Assembly: GCF_012927205.1 (NCBI RefSeq)
Contig: NZ_JABBGC010000001.1
Span: 1,178,001 to 1,242,000, forward strand
Reading direction: 5' to 3'
DNA from: Chitinophaga fulva
GTDB taxonomy: Bacteria > Bacteroidota > Bacteroidia > Chitinophagales > Chitinophagaceae
Length of the DNA: 64,000 nt
The notes under the pieces are model-generated. The model worked only from the letters and a program-made list of their open reading frames with translations. It had not been told where the DNA came from and made no database searches. The position numbers and the translations under genes were made by a program. This document shows, piece after piece, positions 53,278-62,049 of this stretch. How positions within the stretch are numbered: position 1 is the first letter of the stretch; each line of letters starts with the position of its first letter.

Positions 53278-54318
53278 TCAAGGTTTTAGAATACCGATCT
53301 GAACATTGGTGATATTTTGATCCGGCTGATTGAAATCGTATTGGAAATATTGCTCCCGGTTGTAGCCGCTCATCGGGATACCCAGTACCTGCAGGACGCT
53401 GATCAGTTGACCGTAAGTATCTCCCAGTTTGTCCCATCCGCCTTCATGGGTGGTGCTGATACAGTCGAAGGCTGGCAGTGTTTCACATTTGTAAGGCGCT
53501 GGTACCGGGGCGGTAGTTGTCACGGGAAGACCGATATCGAGGTGGAAGACGGTTTCGGGGTTGCCATCAAACTGATGATAATGCCACTGTACCGGGCCGG
53601 ACACTTCCAGGCCTGCAGCGATAGCTTGCCGGTACATCTCCAGTGTGGCAGTCCGTACCAGTGGCAGCATGCCTTCCATGTTCACCTCGTAGCTGCGGTA
53701 GAAGAACGGCAGCGGTAGTACGTGACTGAATTTGGGCTTGGGGCCGGCGGCATCGAAGAAGCCGAACCAGAAAGCCAGTTCCTGTTTGTCAAGCAGATCG
53801 AGCGCAGCATAAATTTCTTTGGTAAAAGGTACCATGGCGGTACCGGCGGCAGTGATCAGGTTACCACTTCTGACGGCTGGCTGGTTGATATAGTGGGCAA
53901 CGCCTTTATAAGCGGGGGCCATCATTTGCAGTACCTGGGCGTCATTGCCGGTATGTGCCACATGGTCCAGCAGGCCGTGGTTGCCAAGGAAGGCGGTGGC
54001 ATCGCAGATAGCGGCCAGCAGGCGGCCGGCTTCCAGTTGTTTCAGGAGCAGGGGCAGCAGGGCATGGTGTTCGCTGCTGCTGGCGATGGTAGTGCCGCCG
54101 GGGATGATCAGCAGGTCGATATCCGCTGCCATAGCCTGTTCCAGGCTTTGCTGCGGCTGTACGCTTACATTGCCACCGGAAGTGACTGGCTGGCCATCCA
54201 GCGAAAACGGTACCACCCGGACGTCGGTAAAGTTGTTCAGTCCAAAAATGGCCAGCGCCGGTTCCCAGTCAGAATAGCCGTTGTATACATACACGTAGCA
54301 GTTGCGTTGCGTTTTCAT
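53278..54318 (-). CDS. DJ-1/PfpI amidotransferase-like protein fused to a GyrI-like domain
   Basis: A 346-residue two-domain protein. Residues 5-200 are a DJ-1/PfpI domain with the conserved Glu in SDWEPALAIFG and the nucleophile Cys105 in LLAAICDATAFLGNHG. Residues of about 215-346 are an AraC/GyrI-type effector-binding domain (VQWHYHQFDGNPETVFHLDIGLPV, then HEGGWDKLGDTYGQL). The join of an apparently catalytic DJ-1 domain to a ligand-binding domain without any DNA-binding part is unusual. It lies between a WYL regulator and a GyrI-like gene on one strand. The ATG at 54318 is preferred to a frame starting at 54348. Confidence 0.82.
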   Translation of the reverse strand: MKTQRNCYVYVYNGYSDWEPALAIFGLNNFTDVRVVPFSLDGQPVTSGGNVSVQPQQSLEQAMAADIDLLIIPGGTTIASSSEHHALLPLLLKQLEAGRLLAAICDATAFLGNHGLLDHVAHTGNDAQVLQMMAPAYKGVAHYINQPAVRSGNLITAAGTAMVPFTKEIYAALDLLDKQELAFWFGFFDAAGPKPKFSHVLPLPFFYRSYEVNMEGMLPLVRTATLEMYRQAIAAGLEVSGPVQWHYHQFDGNPETVFHLDIGLPVTTTAPVPAPYKCETLPAFDCISTTHEGGWDKLGDTYGQLISVLQVLGIPMSGYNREQYFQYDFNQPDQNITNVQIGILKP

Positions 54319-54388
54319 ATTGTATCTTTTAATTACAATACAAAGCAACGAACGGGATGTGACAACCCTATGTCAGGAGAGTTTTGAA

Positions 54389-54452
54389 ATTTGTTCATTT
54401 AGTTATTTAATCATTTGAATAAGTAAATGAATAAATAACTAAATGAACAAAT
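54389..54452. repeat. 21-bp inverted repeat plus tandem unit
   Basis: ATTTGTTCATTTAGTTATTTA at 54389-54409 is exactly complementary to 54432-54452 across a 22-bp spacer. The AAATAACTAAATGA part then repeats in tandem just past it. It lies between the WYL regulator gene and the DJ-1 fusion gene and may attenuate the message. Confidence 0.7.
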
Positions 54453-54454
54453 AA

Positions 54455-55417
54455 CTAAATGAGATAGTGGTCCTTAAGCTCGGTGACCAGCTCACGCATA
54501 GTGATTTTGAGGGCTTCGGGCTCCAGGATGTCCACGCTGTTACTGTACATGACCAGGTAGCGAGCCAGATAGTTCAGGCCGGATGTGAGAAAAGTCAGTT
54601 CTATTTTATCTCCTTTCGTGGTTTCATCCATCAGGCCGAAGTAATAGAGCTGATTACGCATATAGCGCCGTTGGTCTTTGTCCACCGTTATTTTTACCAG
54701 GAGTGTTTTCTCAGGAGCGGCGCTGCGGCGCTGTTCCAGGTATTCCTGCAGGGATATACGTTTGTCTTTTTTATAATAGGAAGACGTTAGACTAAGCTTA
54801 CGGATACGGTCTATCCGGAAATCGCGGTAGCCCTGCCGGAGGCGGCACCAGGCAATCAGGTGCCAGTTACTGCCGTCATGAAAGATACCGATGGGTTCTG
54901 CTTCCCGCCGGGTGGCTACTTCTTCCTGAAAGGAAAAGTATTCCATGTTGACTACCTGTTGGTGCCCCAGGGCGTGTTGCAGCTCTGAGAGGAACCGGTT
55001 GGGGAAATTATCCTCTTCCACCGGCCCGTAGCTCCGCTGTACCACGATATTTTCATCGAGGGATTCCAGGAAATCTTTTTCTGAGCCGCGCAGCACCGAC
55101 CGGATTTTTTCCATGGCAAAGCCGAACTGTTTCCGGCTGGAATGATCGCCAAACTGCTCCATGAGCTTCTCCCCTGTCAGCAGGGCGCCTGCCTCCTCTT
55201 TGGAAAACATCACCGGTGGCAGGTGATAACCATCCACAATATAGTAACCGGTGCCCGCTTCGGCCCCGATAGGCACGCCGGCCTCCTGTAACGCCTTTAC
55301 ATCACGGTATACAGTACGCAGACTGATATTGAACCGCTCGGATATTTCGGCGGCCTTTACTATTTTTTTGCCTTGTAATTGGATCAGAATGGCAGTTAGC
55401 CTGTCGATACGGTTCAT
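54455..55417 (-). CDS. HTH-WYL transcriptional regulator (YafY family)
   Basis: A 320-residue regulator with an N-terminal winged helix (IVKAAEISERFNISLRTVYRDVKALQEAGVPIG), a middle WYL domain and a C-terminal WCX extension. The WYL-like core shows WHLIAWCRLRQGYRDFRIDRI. Such proteins sense small ligands or nucleic-acid damage and repress or activate neighbours. It stands upstream of the DJ-1/GyrI fusion and GyrI-like genes, so it may control them. This is from position only. Confidence 0.88.
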   Translation of the reverse strand: MNRIDRLTAILIQLQGKKIVKAAEISERFNISLRTVYRDVKALQEAGVPIGAEAGTGYYIVDGYHLPPVMFSKEEAGALLTGEKLMEQFGDHSSRKQFGFAMEKIRSVLRGSEKDFLESLDENIVVQRSYGPVEEDNFPNRFLSELQHALGHQQVVNMEYFSFQEEVATRREAEPIGIFHDGSNWHLIAWCRLRQGYRDFRIDRIRKLSLTSSYYKKDKRISLQEYLEQRRSAAPEKTLLVKITVDKDQRRYMRNQLYYFGLMDETTKGDKIELTFLTSGLNYLARYLVMYSNSVDILEPEALKITMRELVTELKDHYLI

Positions 55418-55626
55418 GAAATTGCCAGGTTGAGACCTCTAATTTCGGGTGCCTGAAATTATTTTTCATTTTTTTTTGTCCTTCATTAAACTTTGGGGAG
55501 AATAAACTGTCTTTAATACGTAACAAATCTCTGAGAAATAATTAAGTGGTTGATTTCGAGAGTTATAGGAATTTCTAGAGATACACAAACACGATGCTAC
55601 AGTACAGAATATAGGTTAAATGGTAA

Positions 55627-55658
55627 GCCCCTGCAATTTCTTGCGGGGGCCTGTTTTT
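55627..55658 (+). terminator. Orphan terminator, possible end of a small RNA
   Basis: GCCCCTGCAA at 55627-55636 pairs over 10 bp (one G-T pair) with TTGCGGGGGC at 55641-55650, then a T-rich tail. The nearest upstream plus-strand gene ends at 52575, so this probably ends a small RNA starting after about 55430. No clear -7 element was found for it. Confidence 0.7.
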
Positions 55659-55677
55659 TATATCCCATCCCCGGATT

Positions 55678-55904
55678 CCCAGGGCTGAAGCCCTGGGCTA
55701 AGATGGATCAAGTCGAAAAGTTGGGGGATGGAGTAAAAACACATTGCCTGTCGACAGAAATGAGAAAGGAGTGTTTCCCTGGATATCGCTATGGTACATA
55801 CAGCCCCCCTATAGTAACCCTGGGGTAAAGGTGGACTTGATGCGGGAGTGTTCTTCAAGAAAACAGATACACCGTTTTTCGGTCCCCACTTTTCAACTTG
55901 ATCC
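55678..55904. repeat. Mosaic intergenic element with palindrome and inverted repeat
   Basis: CCCAGGGCT at 55678-55686 and AGCCCTGGG at 55689-55697 form a perfect palindrome. A 21-22 bp arm GGATCAAGTCGAAAAGTT, continuing to GGGG (55705-55726), recurs inverted at 55884-55904 with one mismatch and one indel. A decayed copy of the CCCTGGGCTAAGATGGA part lies near 55817. This looks like a remnant mobile or REP-type element. Confidence 0.6.
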
Positions 55905-56048
55905 GTTAAGATGTTCTTCAGTTCTCTTTATCTTTTAGCTGCATGCTTGCAGGTAAAAGGTCATTCTTGTTGTCTTTAGCCAATGGTGACTAAACATCCT
56001 GGTCCTTGGAGACAGGGATTGAGGATTGATGCCCCATGCAGTAGTTTG

Positions 56049-57083
56049 TTAATAACTCATATCGGTGAGTTTCACCTTGCCCCGGAAAGTCCAGAAAACG
56101 AAGGTACTGTAAGCGATCACCAGCGGTGTGCCAACGGCGGCAATCAGCAGCATGATCTTCAGTGACTTGTTGGAGGAGGCTGCCTGATAAATGCTAATGC
56201 TGTAAGCAGGGTCGGTGGTAGACAATACAATATTGGGATACAGCCCTACCGCAAATAAAATCAGCAAACAGGAAGTGATGATACAGGAGTAGAAAAAGGC
56301 AGTAAAGTATTTTCTGGCGTCGATGTTCCGTTTGATGTTCAGGAGAATAAACACCGCTACCATAGGGAGGAGAAACAATTGCGGATGGTTTTTAAACTGA
56401 TGCGTCATGTGTGGAATGTATATCAGTGTAGCCATTGACGTTAGAATAAAACACAGGATAAAAAACTTGCTGCAATTGTTTACCAGCACCGTCAGCTTGG
56501 CGTAGAGGCGGTTTTCTGTTTTCATCACCAGGTAAATAGCCCCATGCAGCATAAACAGCGACAAAGTGGTGAAAGCAATCAGGATGGCATAAGGATTAAA
56601 AAATGTCCACAGGTTGCCGGTAAATTCATGCTCTTTATTGATCGGTAATCCGTGGATAAGGTTACCCAGCACCAGTCCCAGCAATAACGTAATGGCCGTG
56701 CTGGAAACGGTATAGGAGATGTCCCACATCTTTCGCCACCAGGTCCACGGCTCCTTACTACGGAACTCAATGGAGATAGCCCTGAAAATGAGCGCCACCA
56801 AAAACAGCATAAAAGGGATGTAGAAGGTGGAGAAAATGACGCCGTACACCAGCGGAAAACCTGCAAACAGCGCCCCGCCGGCTATTACCAGCCATACTTC
56901 ATTACCGTCCCATACAGGCCCGATAGCGTTGAGCACCAGGCGCCGACTTTCTTCCTTATTAAAAAACAGGTGTAATGAGCCTGCTCCGAGGTCAAATCCA
57001 TCGAGCACGCCGTAACCGGTGATCAGTCCGCCGATCACTAAAAACCACCAGGTGGGAAGGTCCAGTCCGAGAATTGTTTCCAT
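56049..57083 (-). CDS. cydB: Cytochrome bd ubiquinol oxidase subunit II
   Basis: CydB is the second membrane subunit of the high-affinity oxygen-reducing bd oxidase. The 344-residue protein has eight or more hydrophobic segments. It begins LGLDLPTWWFLVIGGLITGYGVLDGFDLGAG, the hallmark of the family, followed by NAIGPVWDGNEVWLVIAGGALFAGFP. It starts 11 bp after cydA. No cydX-like small gene or cydDC exporter genes are visible in this window. Confidence 0.97.
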   Translation of the reverse strand: METILGLDLPTWWFLVIGGLITGYGVLDGFDLGAGSLHLFFNKEESRRLVLNAIGPVWDGNEVWLVIAGGALFAGFPLVYGVIFSTFYIPFMLFLVALIFRAISIEFRSKEPWTWWRKMWDISYTVSSTAITLLLGLVLGNLIHGLPINKEHEFTGNLWTFFNPYAILIAFTTLSLFMLHGAIYLVMKTENRLYAKLTVLVNNCSKFFILCFILTSMATLIYIPHMTHQFKNHPQLFLLPMVAVFILLNIKRNIDARKYFTAFFYSCIITSCLLILFAVGLYPNIVLSTTDPAYSISIYQAASSNKSLKIMLLIAAVGTPLVIAYSTFVFWTFRGKVKLTDMSY

Positions 57084-57094
57084 GCAACTGTGTT

Positions 57095-58468
57095 TTAAGA
57101 AGGAAGATTTGCCAAATTATTAGGATAGTACTGGTCGTGGTCATCCGCTACGTCCGGTCCATGCTGTATTTTACGGTTCAGTAGATACAGGAACAATACA
57201 AACAGCAACATATATACCAGCGTAAACAATATCAGTGAAAACATCACCTGATCGGCTGTCACCTTTTTAGACAGCGCGTCGGAGGTACGTAACAGCTTGT
57301 ATACCACCCATGGCTGCCGGCCTACTTCTGCTGCATACCAGCCTACCTGGTTGGCGATCTGCGGCAGCAATACGGCCCAGGCAAATATGATCATCAGCCA
57401 GCGTTGCTGGAACAGTTTCTTTCTCCAGAGTAATATCAAAGCCAGCAGGGTAAGGCCAATCAATGTCATGCCGATGGAGATCATCATATGATAGGTCTGA
57501 AAAACGAAGTTGACCGCGCGGGGCCTGTCCTGTGGCGGCGTGGCGTGCAAGCCTTCCACCGGCGCACTGAAGCTGCCATGTGTCAGGAAAGACAGGCCTC
57601 CGGGGATTTTAATACCGGTAGTTTTTTCTTCTTTATTGTTGACCCAGCCAATGATATACATGTCTGCTACAGCAAGACTATCATAATGTCCTTCCATAGC
57701 GGCCAGTTTAGCCGGCTGGTATTTGCTGACATAGTGTGCAGAACGGTGTCCGGTGAAAAGTTGTGCCAGTGCGGCAATTACTGCTACAGACAGCCCCACT
57801 TTAAACATGGCCTGCGCATGTTCCACGAAACGTTTTTTCAGGATATACCAAGCACCAACGCTCATCACGAGAAAAGCGCCTGCGAGAAATGAACCAATGA
57901 TCACATGTGCATAACGGTCCATACTGGAAGGGTTGTTGACCATCTCCCAAAAATCAGTCACCACGGCCCTTGCGCCCAGATCATGCCCTTCGATGCGGTA
58001 ACCGGCCGGTGTTTGCTGCCAGGAATTGGCAATCACTATCCACAGGGCAGACAGGGCGGAACCTACTGCTACCATGATAGTGGAGAAATAATGCACGGCT
58101 TTGTGTACACGGTCCCATCCAAACAGTAATACTCCCAGAAAAGCAGATTCCATGGCGAAGGCGAAGATCCCCTCTGCTGCCAGCGCACTGCCGAAGATAT
58201 CGCCTACATAATGGGAATAGGTGGCCCAGTTGGTGCCGAACTCAAATTCCATCACAATGCCGGTGGCCACACCGATACCAAATATCAATGCGAAGATCTT
58301 GATCCAGAACTTCGTGATCTCTTTATACAGCAGCTTCCCTGTTTTCAGGTACAACCCTTCCATAATCACCAAACACAAGCCCAGCCCGATACTCAGCGGA
58401 GGATAGATGTAATGGAATGCAATAGTAAAGGCAAACTGTATCCTGGATAGTATTTCAACAGAAGGCAT
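57095..58468 (-). CDS. cydA: Cytochrome bd ubiquinol oxidase subunit I
   Basis: CydA holds the three haems and the quinol site. The 457-residue length fits the short Q-loop class. Visible are the haem-ligand His in RIQFAFTIAFHYIYPPLSIG, the ESAFLGVLLFGWDRV helix with conserved Glu, and WYAAEVGRQPWVVYKLLRTSDA near 385. The enzyme takes electrons from quinol to oxygen with tight binding, useful when oxygen is low. It is followed at once by cydB and has a good promoter upstream. Confidence 0.97.
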   Translation of the reverse strand: MPSVEILSRIQFAFTIAFHYIYPPLSIGLGLCLVIMEGLYLKTGKLLYKEITKFWIKIFALIFGIGVATGIVMEFEFGTNWATYSHYVGDIFGSALAAEGIFAFAMESAFLGVLLFGWDRVHKAVHYFSTIMVAVGSALSALWIVIANSWQQTPAGYRIEGHDLGARAVVTDFWEMVNNPSSMDRYAHVIIGSFLAGAFLVMSVGAWYILKKRFVEHAQAMFKVGLSVAVIAALAQLFTGHRSAHYVSKYQPAKLAAMEGHYDSLAVADMYIIGWVNNKEEKTTGIKIPGGLSFLTHGSFSAPVEGLHATPPQDRPRAVNFVFQTYHMMISIGMTLIGLTLLALILLWRKKLFQQRWLMIIFAWAVLLPQIANQVGWYAAEVGRQPWVVYKLLRTSDALSKKVTADQVMFSLILFTLVYMLLFVLFLYLLNRKIQHGPDVADDHDQYYPNNLANLPS

Positions 58469-58496
58469 AATCTCGAATTATGTTCACAAAGTTAGT

Positions 58497-58525
58497 CGCT
58501 GCTCCAATCTGTCAACCTGATGTTT
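58497..58525 (-). promoter_or_regulatory. cydAB promoter
   Basis: Read on the minus strand, TAACTTTG (58504-58497) fits TAnnTTTG. TTGAC (58525-58521) stands 16-18 bp upstream as a -33 box. The predicted start near 58490 gives a short leader of about 22 nt. Confidence 0.6.
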
Positions 58526-58591
58526 ATCATGTATGTATAAATATATAATATTTCGGGGAGGTAAACCAGTACTATCCGGGGAATGTTAACG

Positions 58592-58638
58592 CAAAAAAAA
58601 TAAAGCGTGAAGGTAACTGTTGTTGACCTTCACGCTTT
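58592..58638. terminator. Terminator after jetC
   Basis: AAAGCGTGAAGGT at 58602-58614 pairs perfectly with ACCTTCACGCTTT at 58626-58638. On the minus strand the stem is followed by a run of T. It lies 27 bp past the jetC stop and closes the jet operon before cydA. Confidence 0.9.
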
Positions 58639-58665
58639 TTATGTTGAATGATATTTGACAGGAAA

Positions 58666-61600
58666 TCAGGCTTCCATTGTTTCAAACTCTTTCTTCCTTT
58701 CCCGGTATTCTTCCATGGTGAAGTTATACACCACAGAGTCGCGCTTGTTTTTGTTGGACACAAAGTGACAGGCGTGGATATACGGTTCAGCGATATTGAG
58801 TTTGTCCAGCGGCGTAACGACCAGCAGCTGGAGGTTGAGTTGGCCACAATATTCCATCAGGTAGTGGCTTTTCTCAGGGTCCAGTTTGCTGAAGGCCTCA
58901 TCCACCGTGATAAAGCGCAGGCTGCGGTGCTGGCGGTTGGCCTCATTGATACCGAACTGGTAAGCGATAGCGGCACCCAGAATAGTGTAGGTGAATTGTG
59001 CTTTCTCACCACCGGAAAGGCTGGCGGTATCCTCGTAGTATTTAAAGGCTTTATTATCGGAGATGTAGTATTCTTTAGCACCGAAGTCGAGCCAGTTACG
59101 GACATCCGTTACTTTACGGCGCCATGCTTCATTTTGCTGCAGCTCGGTGATCAGTACTTTGATGTTTTCAAAGAGTTGTTCGCCGTAAGCCTGGTCTTTT
59201 TCCAGGTGGTACTTCATGGAGTCTGGTACGGCGCCGCTCAGTTTCTCTTTGAAGTTGCGTATCTCCACGTCTTTTACGTGGCGGCATTCCAGCTGGAGAT
59301 AGGTGTCCGGGTTTTTGTTGAAGGTGATGTTACGGAGCGGTTCGTTGAGATCGTCCATTACTTCACGGATCAGGTCTTCCTGGCCGTATATCCATGCCCG
59401 GTAGTTGGTGATGGCATTGAGCATACTGGTGTCCATATATTTACGGAAACGTTCCTTATGCTCAATGAGGCGCTGGTATTTGATGTTCTCGTACAGGGAG
59501 GTGAATTCCTCGAGGTACCTGACATGCGGCTGCAGGTCACTGACATCGCCGAGCCATTCGGGATAGGCATCGTGGATGGCTTTGGAAGGCATCACGAAGG
59601 CTGACAGCTGCCGGGTGATTTCTCCTTCTTTTTCGGCCGACTGGCGCATGGCATCGTGCAGGGTGGCTTTCAGGTTATCGTCTGCCCGTTTGCGGTAGGA
59701 CGCCAGTTCTGCGGTCGTTTCGGCCGGTTCGGTGAGAGACAGGTCAGAAAGGTATTCCAGCACGTATTGCAGCGAGATATCGTCGAGCGGATTTACTTTC
59801 AGCTGATTGAAATGACGCAGCTTATCGCCGGCTTTGTCATCGATACGGCCTTTTTCCTGCAAGGCTCTTTCCTTCTCTTTCTCTTTGTCCTGTATCTGTG
59901 CAATGGCTTCGTCGAGCTGATCGCAGATCACCTGGTATTTGTCGCTGGTTTTCAGCAGCTGTGCTTTTTCCCGTGCAAACGATTCGATGACGCCGGCATG
60001 TGTTTGCCAGTTGATCTCGCTGTAGTTGCGGAGCGAGAGGAACGCATTCAGCAAAGTATTGACGGTAGTGATGGCCTTGCGGCTATTTTCCAGCTGTGAG
60101 ATGCTGTGCTGCAATGTTTCAATATTGCTGCTGCATTCGTCCTGTTCCGCTTTGAGCAAACGCAGCTTGTTTTTATTGTTCCAGCCGAGCACGTAGTTGT
60201 TCTGTTGTGAGCGGTTGGGGCGGTCGTCTTTTTCATGGCGTGTAGCCTGCCGCGTTAGTCCGTTGGAGGTAACAGCTTTGCGTGACTTGTTGAACACGGC
60301 CATATCATCGGTACAGGTATAATCAAACTGGTCGAGCAGCTGGTTTTGCAGCCATTCTTTGAAAATGGTGCCTGGCTTGATTTCTATCTTCTGCAGGAGG
60401 CTTTCTTTTTCGGTGGGCATCCTGAGCATGGTGTAATTTTCGTCTTCCACTTTGTGGTAAACGAGGCGTGTTTGCAGGTTGTTGGAGTTGATGTATTTGT
60501 TGATGTCCATGATGTACTCTTCCGGTACCAGCAGGCGCAGGCCGAAGTTGTGGAGTACTTTTTCGATGGCATTTTCCCAACGGCTTTCGCTGTCTTTTAC
60601 GCGTACCAGTTCACCCACAAACGGCAGGTCATCTTCCTGTACATCGAGCATGTCTGCCAGCTGTTGACGGATGCGTACCAGTTCGTAGGGAATGTTGTTT
60701 TTGCGGTTGAGGAACGATTCAATTTCCTCTTCCAGCCGTGTTACCTGGGCCCTTTCGGCGGTGAGGCTGCTCTTGTAGTGGAACATCTCTTCCTGCAGTG
60801 TTTCCAGTTGTTTATCGTGTGCGCCTTTTAACTGTTCGGCGCCGGAGATGTTTTCATGGAACTGCTGTTCATCCGGGTTGGGGGCTAGTTCCAGCCGGTC
60901 GGCGAGCATGTTGTACTCTTCCATCTTGTTACGTTTCCCTTCGAGGGACTTTTGTTCGTAGTGGATGGATTTTTCGATGGAACGCAATTGTTCATCGACA
61001 CTGTTGTTGGCTTTCTGGGCAATCAGTTCATCCTTGCGGAGGTTCATCGTTTGCAGATGTTCATTGATACCGCTGAGGATGGTGGCTGTTTTCTGCTGTT
61101 CTTTTTGCAGCGCTTCCAGTTCTTTTTCGAGGATGTCCTTTTCCTGTTTGTTGAACCAGGCGGGCAGTATGTCCTGTAGCATCTGCAATTCCCGGTTGCG
61201 GTCCTGCAGTTCCTGCCAGGCTGTTTTATTGGCAATGATGGGTTCCAGCATTTTCAGCTGGGTTTCATCTTTCTGGATGGCGCGGTGGCTGGACAGCAGG
61301 CTGTCGTAGTTTTCGCGCAGTTTCAGGAATTCGCCTTCTGCATCGGTTTCTTCGAGCATCTGGCTGCGGATGAAGGTATTGAGGTCACCCAATACTTTGA
61401 TGCCGACTGTCTGATTGAAGAGCGACAGGGCTTTTTCGCTGCGCAGGCCGAAGATATTGCTGAAGAGGGCGGCGTATTCTTTAAAGCTGTCGGTGATTTC
61501 CGTTTTGGGATATTCGAGGCGGAGTTTCTTTTTCCAGTCGCCTTTCATATCGAATTTACCGGCACCGAAGTGGTCGTTGATATTGAGTTTGTGGGGGGAG

Positions 61601-62049
61601 ACGATGAATTGTCTTTTCAGTTCCCCGGAATACCAGCGTACCTGCGCCAGTGTGATCTGGTGCATGGTGGCGGCATTGTAGAAATAGGCCAGCAGTACGG
61701 AGTACGGGTTGTTCTCCTTGTGGCGGAGCTGTTCGGTTTTGGATTGCAACGAGTCTTCTGAGAAGGTTTTACCATAGTATCCCCAGAAATAGGATTCTTC
61801 GCCGCGGTCTTTTCGTTGGTCCGTACCGGATGACTGGTTATAGAAGCGTTTTCCTGCGGGCACGAGCAGTGTCAGCAGGGCATCGATCAATGTCGTTTTA
61901 CCGCTACCGTTAGCACCTGTGAGCAGAGATGTCTGGCCACTGGTATTTACGCGGTATATTTTATTATGGAACGTGCCCCAGTTGTATATTTCAAGATATT
62001 GTAACCGGAACCCGCTTTCTTTAGAATCACTGTTGAACAGGGTTGACAT
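58666..62049 (-). CDS. jetC: JetC/MksB-like SMC-family ATPase
   Basis: A 1127-residue SMC-type motor. It has the Walker A loop GANGSGKT at 45-52 and long coiled coils broken by a hinge at about 480-550 and a second non-coil part near 560-640. The ABC signature SLSGGEKAQF starts at 1010 and Walker B VDEAFSKLD at 1049-1057, so the ATPase looks active. This is the layout of JetC in Wadjet plasmid-defence systems and of MksB in condensins. It overlaps jetB by 23 bp. A terminator follows directly, and no jetD gene is present downstream. Whether it acts in plasmid defence or chromosome folding cannot be settled. Confidence 0.88.
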   Translation of the reverse strand: MSTLFNSDSKESGFRLQYLEIYNWGTFHNKIYRVNTSGQTSLLTGANGSGKTTLIDALLTLLVPAGKRFYNQSSGTDQRKDRGEESYFWGYYGKTFSEDSLQSKTEQLRHKENNPYSVLLAYFYNAATMHQITLAQVRWYSGELKRQFIVSPHKLNINDHFGAGKFDMKGDWKKKLRLEYPKTEITDSFKEYAALFSNIFGLRSEKALSLFNQTVGIKVLGDLNTFIRSQMLEETDAEGEFLKLRENYDSLLSSHRAIQKDETQLKMLEPIIANKTAWQELQDRNRELQMLQDILPAWFNKQEKDILEKELEALQKEQQKTATILSGINEHLQTMNLRKDELIAQKANNSVDEQLRSIEKSIHYEQKSLEGKRNKMEEYNMLADRLELAPNPDEQQFHENISGAEQLKGAHDKQLETLQEEMFHYKSSLTAERAQVTRLEEEIESFLNRKNNIPYELVRIRQQLADMLDVQEDDLPFVGELVRVKDSESRWENAIEKVLHNFGLRLLVPEEYIMDINKYINSNNLQTRLVYHKVEDENYTMLRMPTEKESLLQKIEIKPGTIFKEWLQNQLLDQFDYTCTDDMAVFNKSRKAVTSNGLTRQATRHEKDDRPNRSQQNNYVLGWNNKNKLRLLKAEQDECSSNIETLQHSISQLENSRKAITTVNTLLNAFLSLRNYSEINWQTHAGVIESFAREKAQLLKTSDKYQVICDQLDEAIAQIQDKEKEKERALQEKGRIDDKAGDKLRHFNQLKVNPLDDISLQYVLEYLSDLSLTEPAETTAELASYRKRADDNLKATLHDAMRQSAEKEGEITRQLSAFVMPSKAIHDAYPEWLGDVSDLQPHVRYLEEFTSLYENIKYQRLIEHKERFRKYMDTSMLNAITNYRAWIYGQEDLIREVMDDLNEPLRNITFNKNPDTYLQLECRHVKDVEIRNFKEKLSGAVPDSMKYHLEKDQAYGEQLFENIKVLITELQQNEAWRRKVTDVRNWLDFGAKEYYISDNKAFKYYEDTASLSGGEKAQFTYTILGAAIAYQFGINEANRQHRSLRFITVDEAFSKLDPEKSHYLMEYCGQLNLQLLVVTPLDKLNIAEPYIHACHFVSNKNKRDSVVYNFTMEEYRERKKEFETMEA

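Larger units (their letters stand above)
55418..56048. other. Repeat-rich intergenic region
   Basis: This 631-bp gap carries an orphan plus-strand terminator at 55627-55658, a CCCAGGGCT palindrome, a long inverted repeat and a decayed direct repeat. An open frame of 92 codons crosses it but looks like chance. Confidence 0.6.

Noticed and set aside
55550..55828. A 92-codon plus-strand frame in the gap before cydB
   Set aside because: It runs through the orphan terminator and the palindromic repeat, has no ribosome site and no protein-like pattern.
58648..59604. A 318-codon open frame on the plus strand
   Set aside because: It is opposite the 3' end of jetC and encodes no recognisable domain; jetC coding is supported by ATPase motifs.
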